Shown here piece after piece: positions 57,726-64,000 of a stretch of DNA of 64,000 bases. The notes beneath the pieces were generated by a model. It did not search any database. It was given only the letters and a program-made list of their open reading frames with translations, and had not been told where the DNA came from. The DNA lies in assembly GCF_003171655.1 (NCBI RefSeq), contig NZ_QFZL01000001.1:372001-436000 (forward strand). The letters are read 5' to 3'. This stretch comes from Stakelama portus. GTDB taxonomy: Bacteria; Pseudomonadota; Alphaproteobacteria; Sphingomonadales; Sphingomonadaceae. Within the stretch, counting starts at the first letter, position 1, and each line of letters opens with the position of its first letter. A program made the position numbers and the translations under genes.

Positions 57726-60154
57726 GCGGCTACTCCGCTAAGCTGCGATCGGGAACTTGCCTGCGCTGCGGGCGGGCTTGCGCTTGCCTGTTCGCTGCCG
57801 CGCTCGGCGATCGGACGAAACACCAGCGCGAGCATCATCGGACGAGCGTCCTTTCGCGGCGGCGGCGGGACCGTCATGAACGAAAAGCCGTCGTCGCAGC
57901 GGAACAGGTGCGGCGCGACCTGGTCCATGCCGTGCAGGCCGGGCAGCGCTTCCTCTTCGTCGAATCCGGGACGTTGCTTGTCGCTCATGAAACGCTCGAC
58001 CGGCATGAAGATCGCGCTGTCGATCTGGACATATTCGAACAGCGCGCCGAACTGGACACCGACCGTGAAACGGCAATCGCCCACCGGGATCGGCGCGACA
58101 TAATAGCCGTCATGCGTGGCGGTCGCGGTCACCTTGCCGGTTGTCGATTGCGTGCCGTCGGAAACGATGACGGGCAGGGCGATGCTGCGGTCGGCGAAAT
58201 CGGCATTTTTGAGCTTCAGCCCGAAGCGGCGATGCGCCAGCAGCGAGAGTTTGAGCGCGAGCCCTTCGCCCTGCAGCTCGGCAGGCAGATACATGCGCGA
58301 AGCACCCTTCATGTAGAAGAGCCCCCGCTGACGCAGGCCGTGGGACGCGACTGCGCGGTCGAACAGCGAAACCGTCTGGTCGGTGCCCAGATTGACGTCA
58401 TGCTCGAACTCGCCGAGCACTTCGAGCTCGGGCGCCAGCGGCAGGAACATCAACCGCATCAGCGCGGCGGCCGCGGCCTGGTGCCACATCACCGTGGTCG
58501 CGTGCGGACTGGTGCGCAGCACGTCGCGATCCAGCGCCTCTGCAAAGCGCAGACAACCGGCCTGAACCCGCTCGCGCACTTCGCTCTGGCGTGCCTTGAT
58601 ACTCGATCCCCGACGCACGGGCGTGCCGTCTTCGCCATAATCGACCACCGAACCCTGCGCGGCAGTGCTCAGCTGTTCGATCACGGCGACATTGGCACAC
58701 ATCGCTTCCAGCGTGTTGCCGTCATAATCGGCGGCATCGATGAAGCCGCGCTTGTCGAATCCGGTGCGGCATTGTTCGCGCAGCAGCAGGTAGCGGCCCG
58801 CGACATGTACGCCCAGCGACTCCTGCAACAGCGCATCGACTTCGTTCTGCGCGCTGCCATTATAGCCCAGGTCGACCAGCATCAGCGTGTCGCCCTTTTC
58901 CGGCTGCGCGGCGGCGCGGACATGGTGTACCAGCCGCTGCGCGAATGCGCGGCTCTTGCGCGTGATGACGCGCGTCCAGCGTGGGCCGCGAACGGCCTTC
59001 AGAAATGCTGCGCCCGACTGCATGTCGGATGTTTCGCGCGCCAGCGTCGCGATCTCGGCCGGGGTCAGCAACAGCTGCTTTGCGATCGTCGGCATGTCGG
59101 TGCCGCCTTCGGCCTCCAGAAAGCGGGCGATGCTTTCCGGAGTGCGCAGATTGGCCGCAGTGGCAGTGTAGCGGCTGATTTCGATCGCATGGGCGGGGGC
59201 AGGGTTGCCTGCTGCCGCGTGCATGCGCATCGGCAAATGCCCGTCGCGCATCAAGAAAAGATAATGGACGCGGCCGCCACGTTCGGCTTCGATCGCTGCG
59301 GCTTCATCGGCAAGCCAGCGTGCAAAACTGTGAAACACCGGCCCCAGCGTAGCGAAACCGAAACGTTCGGCGCTGTCGGCGATTTGCGGTTCGATGGCGG
59401 CAATCGTCGCGCGGTGCGGCTGCGGCGTACCGGCAGAGCCCGCGACTTCGGCATGGAGCATCGCGCCGGCAGCGGCTTCGAGACGCAGGCGCTGGGCACT
59501 CGCGTCGCTGAATTGTCGAAGGTGCAGCGTCTGCACGCCAAAGGGCTTTACGCCGTCGACATCGGCCTTGGCATTGTCGCCGATGTGCAGGATTTCCGCC
59601 GGCTTCACGTCGACTTGTTTCAGCACGTCGCGAAACAGCCCTTCGGATTTGGAAAGGCCCAGTACCGAGGAGCAGAAGATCCGGTCGATCAGCGCCGCGA
59701 TCTCCTCGCCCGCAGCCGCCGCGATCAAACCGCGAAGCTGGTCGGCGTCGAGATAGGTGTCGCTGACGATGATGGTGGGAATGCCGCGCCGCTTCGCTTC
59801 CTGAATCAGCCGGACAGTGGGCGCGAAGGCGAAACAATGCCGTGCTTCGGCATCCAGTTCCTGCTGCACGGCGGCAATGCGGTCCTGCTTGCGCGCATTG
59901 GGCAGCAGCTCGGCATAGATTTCGGCAATCGCAACTTCGTTGCGTCCACGGCGGATTTTCGATGCGTCGCGGGCGCGGTGCTCGGCCCAGCAGCGCTGAA
60001 GCTTCGAAGTATCGGCAAAGGCTTCGAACAGATCGGTCGGCGCGTGCGTATCGCGCCACAACAGCGTGTCGAAACAGTCGAGCGAAAGCAGCTTGATGTC
60101 GTCGCGCCCGTCGAGCGCGTGCGGCATCGCATGCGGCAGGATAAATTCGGACAT
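57722..60154 (-). CDS. Large HAD-superfamily protein, candidate surface-modification enzyme
   Basis: This 810-residue protein has an N-terminal HAD hydrolase domain: motif I in LSLDCFDTLLW, motif II in TIIVSDTYLD, motif IV in ILHIGDNAKADVDG. The remaining 550 residues form one or more further domains that I do not recognise (RVHYLFLMRDGHLPMRMH; a C-terminal beta-rich part). Similar HAD-fused proteins occur in polysaccharide and glycan loci. It opens an operon with the methyltransferase from a TCCTATAAG element, which places it in the motility regulon. Confidence 0.7.
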   Translation of the reverse strand: MSEFILPHAMPHALDGRDDIKLLSLDCFDTLLWRDTHAPTDLFEAFADTSKLQRCWAEHRARDASKIRRGRNEVAIAEIYAELLPNARKQDRIAAVQQELDAEARHCFAFAPTVRLIQEAKRRGIPTIIVSDTYLDADQLRGLIAAAAGEEIAALIDRIFCSSVLGLSKSEGLFRDVLKQVDVKPAEILHIGDNAKADVDGVKPFGVQTLHLRQFSDASAQRLRLEAAAGAMLHAEVAGSAGTPQPHRATIAAIEPQIADSAERFGFATLGPVFHSFARWLADEAAAIEAERGGRVHYLFLMRDGHLPMRMHAAAGNPAPAHAIEISRYTATAANLRTPESIARFLEAEGGTDMPTIAKQLLLTPAEIATLARETSDMQSGAAFLKAVRGPRWTRVITRKSRAFAQRLVHHVRAAAQPEKGDTLMLVDLGYNGSAQNEVDALLQESLGVHVAGRYLLLREQCRTGFDKRGFIDAADYDGNTLEAMCANVAVIEQLSTAAQGSVVDYGEDGTPVRRGSSIKARQSEVRERVQAGCLRFAEALDRDVLRTSPHATTVMWHQAAAAALMRLMFLPLAPELEVLGEFEHDVNLGTDQTVSLFDRAVASHGLRQRGLFYMKGASRMYLPAELQGEGLALKLSLLAHRRFGLKLKNADFADRSIALPVIVSDGTQSTTGKVTATATHDGYYVAPIPVGDCRFTVGVQFGALFEYVQIDSAIFMPVERFMSDKQRPGFDEEEALPGLHGMDQVAPHLFRCDDGFSFMTVPPPPRKDARPMMLALVFRPIAERGSEQASASPPAAQASSRSQLSGVAA

Positions 60155-60195
60155 GGTTCCTCACGGAAAGCGCGCGCCCTGATGCACGCCTATTT

Positions 60196-60237
60196 CTTAT
60201 AGGATGAGTTCAGCCTTTGCGTCGGAACCGTCTAAAA
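60196..60237. promoter_or_regulatory. Divergent -10 elements of the HAD gene and flaF
   Basis: The minus strand has CTCATCCTATAAG (60196-60201) for the HAD operon. The plus strand has CCGTCTAAAAT (60232-60237) for flaF, a variant similar to those of fliX and flagellin. Confidence 0.5.
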
Positions 60238-60263
60238 TGGTGAGGTCACCGAAGGAGTATTCG

Positions 60264-60626
60264 ATGTCCGTCAATGCTTACCAGGCGGCCCGGAGCCGGG
60301 CCGAAACTCCCCGCGCGGCCGAACAGCGCCTGATCGGCGAAATCATCGGCGACATGATGATTGCGCGCGACGCCGGACTGACCGGCGCGGCGCTCATGAC
60401 GCCGCTGCATCGCAATCGTGAAATGTGGTCGGCCTTCGCCACCGATTGCGGTGCGCAGGGCAATGGCCTTCCCGATGCGCTGCGTGCGCAGATCGTGTCG
60501 CTTTCCTTGTGGGTCGATCGCTTCACCAGCGAAGTGATGGCCGGCCGCGAAAGCATCGATGATCTCATCGAAATCAATCGCACGGTTCTCGATGGCTTGC
60601 GGGGAACCCAGTCGCTCGCTGCCTGA
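60264..60626 (+). CDS. flaF: Flagellin synthesis regulator FlaF
   Basis: This 120-residue protein has the FlaF patterns SVNAYQAARSRAETPRAAEQ, LHRNREMWSAFATDC and VDRFTSEV, then DDLIEINRTVLDGLRG. In Caulobacter FlaF promotes flagellin translation and secretion, opposite to FlbT (6799). The ATG follows GGAG. A strong terminator follows. Confidence 0.9.
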   Translation: MSVNAYQAARSRAETPRAAEQRLIGEIIGDMMIARDAGLTGAALMTPLHRNREMWSAFATDCGAQGNGLPDALRAQIVSLSLWVDRFTSEVMAGRESIDDLIEINRTVLDGLRGTQSLAA

Positions 60627-60651
60627 TCGGCCAGCATCCTGCGAAATGAAA

Positions 60652-60685
60652 GGGAGCGTACCGATGCCGGTACGCTCCCTTTTTT
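60652..60685 (+). terminator. Rho-independent terminator after flaF
   Basis: A perfect 11-bp stem (GGGAGCGTACC / GGTACGCTCCC) is followed by six T. Confidence 0.93.
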
Positions 60686-60767
60686 ATGTCCGGAGCGGTG
60701 CCATCCCCATCGCGCCACAAGCGTGACGCGCAATTGACGCATTCGCACTGCACAAGCGCGCCAGGGC

Positions 60768-60848
60768 TGGCGGGCTCCCTTTCGGACAGCACAGAGCCCG
60801 CCGGCTCCGGAATCAAAAGAGGCCCGGAAGCAATCGCCTCCGGGCCTC
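60768..60848 (-). terminator. Terminator and second hairpin after the chemoreceptor gene
   Basis: GAGGCCCGGA / TCCGGGCCTC (60819-60848), followed on the minus strand by TTTT, ends the chemoreceptor gene. A second inverted repeat GGCGGGCTC / GAGCCCGCC (about 60768-60804) lies downstream. Confidence 0.8.
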
Positions 60849-60870
60849 GATCGTTGCGGTGTTTATCCGT

Positions 60871-62826
60871 TCAGAAGGACGTCCAGTCCTCCCCTCCATC
60901 GGCGCTCGGCGCGGGGCCGGGCAGTGCCTTGACCGGAGAGCGATATTCGCCCGACGTCTTTGCCGTGGCGGCAGCGGTTCTGGCCGGCGCGGTCGCTTTG
61001 TTTTCGACTGCCTTGACGCTGGCATTTGCCGGAGCCGGCTTGGTCGAGCGTGTGGCCGCGGCAACCGACAATGCCGACACATGCGTGTTGCCGACCCGGA
61101 ATTTCGCGGCGCGCTCGGCGAGTGCAACCACTTCGCTCGACAGGTTGCGGGCGGCTGCCGAGGTTTCCTCGACCATGGCCGCATTCTGCTGAGTCGTCTG
61201 ATCCATCGTTCCGATGGCGGCGCTCACCTGAGTGATGGCGGTCGACTGCGCCTGGTTGTCGGTGGCGATATTGCCCAGCAGCGCATGGACTTCGCTGACG
61301 TCGCCAGAGATGTTCTGGAGCGCGCCATCGACCTTCTGCACCATGTCCACTGCGGCGACGATATCGGTCTGCGTCACGGTCAGCTGATCGCGGGCGCGCT
61401 TCGATTCCTCTTCGGCGCGCATCGCGAGTGCGGAAACCAGATCGGCGACCACCGCAAAACCGCGACCGGCTTCGCCGGCGCGGCCAGCTTCGACGGCAGC
61501 GTTCATGGCGAGGACTCGCGTCTGGAACGCGATCTTGTCGAGCCCTTCGATCACGCTGTCGATGCCCTTGGCGCTTTCCGATACGCGGCCCATTGCCTGA
61601 ACCGCTTCGTCCGCGACATTGCGACCGCCGGTGACGGTGGCGATGGCGCCATCGGCGCGTTCGACGGTGCGCTGCGCAGCGGCGGCCGTCGCTCTGAGGC
61701 GATCGTCCATCTGCGTGACGGCAGCGGAGGTTTCCTCCAGGCTGGCGGCATTGCCTTCGGTACGGCGCGCCAGATCCTCGGATGCAGCCGCGATTTCCTG
61801 CGAGCCGGTGCGGATGGTGGTGGTCGATTCCATCACCGAGCCGATCAGGTCGCGCAGTGCGTTGGTCGCGTCGTTGAAGTTCGCGCGCACTTCGGCATAG
61901 GCCGGCGGGAATTCAGGCACGATGGTGACGGTCAGGTCGCCCTGCGACAGCGCGTGCAGCGATTCGCCGAGCGTTTCGACGACTCGCTTCTGCTCGGCCT
62001 CAGCCTGTGCCTTCTCGGCGGCGGCAGTGGCCTGCGTCCGCGCATTGTCGCGGAATACGACCACTGCGCGCGCCATGTCGCCGATTTCGTCGCCGCGCTG
62101 ATTGCCCTGGATTTCGATCGAGGTGTCGCCTTCGGCCAGACGGCCCATGCGTTCGGTCATCGCCACCAGGGGTCCGGTGATCTGCTTGCGGATCAACAGA
62201 TAGATCATGCCGACGATCGACAGCAGGCCGATCGCGGATACGACGATCAGCGTCCAGATCGTGGCATTGGCATCTTCGCCCAGCGCCACCGAGCTCGCTA
62301 CCGCGCGTTCGTGCACTGAGTCTGCGATCGCGTTGGCGGCGGCGTCTGCCGCTTCGAACGGCTCTTTCGAATCATGCTGCAGCACGTCTTCGGCATCGCC
62401 CAGGCGGTCCTGGTACCACAGCGGCGGGATCTTCGCCGTCTGCTTCTGATATTCCTCCAGCGCGCTGCGCAGTTCGACGAACTTTGCGCGCTGATCTTCT
62501 GCCATCAGCTTTTCGAGCGAGGCGACCGATTCATCGATCCTGGCGAAGGTGGTCTTGACGTCGCCGACCAGCGTTTCGAAGTCCGCCCGGTCATGTTCGA
62601 TCACCGACATCAGCCAGAGCCGCTCGGCGCGATTTTGCGAGGTGGTGATGACACCCGCCAGGCGGATCGCTTCGGCGTCGCGGTCCGACAGCGTCAGTGC
62701 CTCTTTGGCGGTAGCGTTCAGCGATACCGCGCCCAGCCCGGCCACAAAAACGGAAAGCAGCGCCAGCAGCGAGATACCGAGAAGGATCTTCGCCGAAATG
62801 CGCAAATTGGAAAAGAATGCGAGCAT
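60871..62826 (-). CDS. Methyl-accepting chemotaxis protein
   Basis: This 651-residue chemoreceptor has two membrane helices (about 12-34 and 185-210), a helical periplasmic sensor of the four-helix type, a HAMP domain, a second HAMP-like segment and a signalling domain (KIAFQTRVLAMNAAVEAGRA, then EAGRGFAVVAD). It ends with DWTSF, a WxxF-type pentapeptide like the CheR-tethering tail. I chose the ATG at 62826, preceded by GGAG. It is the only chemoreceptor in the window. It has its own TCCTATAAT element, separate from the che operon. Confidence 0.93.
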   Translation of the reverse strand: MLAFFSNLRISAKILLGISLLALLSVFVAGLGAVSLNATAKEALTLSDRDAEAIRLAGVITTSQNRAERLWLMSVIEHDRADFETLVGDVKTTFARIDESVASLEKLMAEDQRAKFVELRSALEEYQKQTAKIPPLWYQDRLGDAEDVLQHDSKEPFEAADAAANAIADSVHERAVASSVALGEDANATIWTLIVVSAIGLLSIVGMIYLLIRKQITGPLVAMTERMGRLAEGDTSIEIQGNQRGDEIGDMARAVVVFRDNARTQATAAAEKAQAEAEQKRVVETLGESLHALSQGDLTVTIVPEFPPAYAEVRANFNDATNALRDLIGSVMESTTTIRTGSQEIAAASEDLARRTEGNAASLEETSAAVTQMDDRLRATAAAAQRTVERADGAIATVTGGRNVADEAVQAMGRVSESAKGIDSVIEGLDKIAFQTRVLAMNAAVEAGRAGEAGRGFAVVADLVSALAMRAEEESKRARDQLTVTQTDIVAAVDMVQKVDGALQNISGDVSEVHALLGNIATDNQAQSTAITQVSAAIGTMDQTTQQNAAMVEETSAAARNLSSEVVALAERAAKFRVGNTHVSALSVAAATRSTKPAPANASVKAVENKATAPARTAAATAKTSGEYRSPVKALPGPAPSADGGEDWTSF

Positions 62827-62877
62827 GTTTGGCTCCGGCTTGTTTGGATTGATCAACGAAATGAAGGAATCAGCCGC

Positions 62878-62883
62878 ATTATA
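62878..62883 (-). promoter_or_regulatory. TCCTATAAT -10 element of the chemoreceptor
   Basis: The minus strand reads AAATATCCTATAATGCGG, with a leader of about 45 nt. Confidence 0.6.
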
Positions 62884-63045
62884 GGATATTTGCGCGCTGA
62901 CTGGCGTGCTTTGGACGCAAATGTCGATCGCCGAAAAATCGGAAGGGCCGCATTATCTATTTGAATCAGAATATTATTCAGGTATTAATCGGCCAGCCGT
63001 AGTTTCACGGATGAAGCGTGGAGTTCTGCCTGCTCGGTATGTTCC

Positions 63046-63051
63046 TATAAT
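63046..63051 (+). promoter_or_regulatory. TCCTATAAT -10 element of the beta-barrel gene
   Basis: The plus strand reads GTTCCTATAATTAATG, with a leader of about 23 nt. It suggests that an outer-membrane protein belongs to the motility regulon. Confidence 0.55.
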
Positions 63052-63080
63052 TAATGCGAACATCCGACAGGAGAATATGA

Positions 63081-64000
63081 ATGCGTTTCAAGCCCGTTCA
63101 CCAGGCGCCGATGCTGCGTGCCTCCGCGCTGGCGATTGCAGTTTCGGTTTGCGCCACGACGGCTCAGGCGCAGACCGCTGAAGACGGTGGCACGACGCTT
63201 TCGATTGACGCCGATCTGCGCGTTCTTGCCGAAGCGATCGACGGTCAGTTCCGGCCCGGATCGGCGAATGGGGAATTTCTGCTCACTTCGCGGCTTCAGG
63301 TGAATGCCGAGGCCGATTTCGGTCCGGTCGCGATCGGTGGCGAACTGCGCGACTCGCGCGCGCTTTCGATCGAAAGAGATTCGGTTGCGGGCAGCAGCAG
63401 CATGAATGCGCTCGAACCGCTCCAGGCCTGGATTGCAGTTGATTTCGCGCCGATGGGCGGCGAAGCGCGCCTGAAGGCAGGTCGCTTTACCCAATCGCTC
63501 GGATCGGGCCGCCTGATCGGCACGCCGGGCTATGCCAACAACATCGTCAGCTATGCCGGCGCGCAGCTGAACTGGAAGAATGGCGGGACGAACGTAACCG
63601 GATTCTGGGCGCATCCGTTCGCCACGCGGCCTTCCAGCGCCGCTGAACTGCGCGACAACAAGGTCGCGCTGGATAGCGTGTCCGACGGTGTGACGATCTT
63701 TGGTGCGCATGTCGCCCGCGCCGGGCTGTTTTCCGCGACGTCCGGCGAAATCTATGTCTATCGCCTTGCCGAGCATGACAGGCCCGACAGCGCGACCCGG
63801 AACCGGCATCTGACGACGATCGGCGCGCGCCTCTATCGCAAGCCGACAGCCGGCCGCCTGGACTTTGATGTCGAAGGCGCCGGCCAGTTCGGCACGATCC
63901 GCAGCAGTTCGGCTGCTTCGAATAGTACCGACATCGATGTCGGCGCAGCCTTCGCGCATATCGAAGCGGGCTGGTCCTTTGCCGGGTCGATGAAACCGCG
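63081..64000 (+). CDS. Outer-membrane beta-barrel protein, alginate-export-like, 3' end outside window
   Basis: I translated this frame by hand; it stays open to the right edge. A signal peptide ends near residue 32 (ATTAQAQ). Alternating strands with aromatic girdles follow (FLLTSRLQVNAEADFGPVAI; LKAGRFTQSLGSGRL), resembling the alginate_exp/AlgE-like porin family. The substrate is not known. An ATG at 63077 opens a different short frame and is rejected; the ATG at 63081 follows AGGAGAA. The flagellar-type promoter upstream is unexpected for this family. Confidence 0.8.
   Translation, partial: MRFKPVHQAPMLRASALAIAVSVCATTAQAQTAEDGGTTLSIDADLRVLAEAIDGQFRPGSANGEFLLTSRLQVNAEADFGPVAIGGELRDSRALSIERDSVAGSSSMNALEPLQAWIAVDFAPMGGEARLKAGRFTQSLGSGRLIGTPGYANNIVSYAGAQLNWKNGGTNVTGFWAHPFATRPSSAAELRDNKVALDSVSDGVTIFGAHVARAGLFSATSGEIYVYRLAEHDRPDSATRNRHLTTIGARLYRKPTAGRLDFDVEGAGQFGTIRSSSAASNSTDIDVGAAFAHIEAGWSFAGSMKP

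Overview
This 64 kb window is a flagellar and chemotaxis locus from an alphaproteobacterium, very probably a member of the Sphingomonadales. The evidence is high G+C content, the alphaproteobacterial motility set FlbT, FlaF, FliX, FlbD, MotE-like and CheT-like, a chemotaxis operon in rhizobial gene order, and a GAGCCTGTCGAAG-type intergenic repeat that I associate with sphingomonad genomes. No rRNA, tRNA, CRISPR array, insertion sequence or prophage was seen.

Layout. 1-2527: a partial diguanylate cyclase, an XRE-type regulator and an unknown gene with a flagellar-type promoter. 2606-5024: a divergent sigma-70-family factor and a flagellar muramidase. 5021-7212: flbT-fliI-fliJ. 7459-11848: flgE-flgK-flgL. 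11888-14399: a secreted TPR protein, a small membrane protein and a FliL-like exported protein. 14445-17060: fliL-fliM-DUF6468-motE. 17178-20011: flgF-flgG-flgA-flgH. 20337-22236: flagellin and two unknown genes. 22539-32649 (minus): fliG-fliH, then fliF-fliN-flbD-orf-flhA, then fliK-flgD. 32744-35964: a 932-residue flagellin/beta-propeller hybrid and flgB. 36152-38474: flgI-flgJ-flgN, with fliX divergent. 38582-40554: an acyltransferase and proline-dehydrogenase-like pair. 40561-45128: flgC-fliE-fliQ-fliR-flhB, with fliN2-fliO-fliP divergent. 45156-47176: a small non-flagellar island (DUF922, WYL regulator, glyoxalase-like). 47187-56783 (minus): one long operon motA-STAS-cheY1-cheA-cheW-cheR-cheB-cheY2-cheD-cheT-motB-fliL2, then a tandem PilZ gene. 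56886-62826: a methyltransferase and HAD pair, flaF and a chemoreceptor. 63081-end: an outer-membrane beta-barrel protein.

The most striking feature is regulatory. At least 21 transcription units carry a -10-like element close to TCCTATAAT a short distance upstream, with no recognisable -35 and no sigma-54 -24/-12 pair. The element precedes flagellar, chemotaxis and several unknown genes, and I do not see it before the non-flagellar genes. A 13-bp palindrome GGCA-N5-TGCC occurs at five promoter regions. The local FlbD has lost residues that sigma-54 activators need (GAFTGA reads GAFPGA, the Walker B aspartate is arginine, the ATTN asparagine is glycine), while FliX is retained. A divergent sigma-70-family factor lies beside the cluster and has the same element upstream. 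I infer that this flagellar regulon has moved from sigma-54/FlbD control to a sigma-70-type factor, with FlbD kept as a DNA-binding partner. The sequence elements are directly visible; the mechanism is inference.
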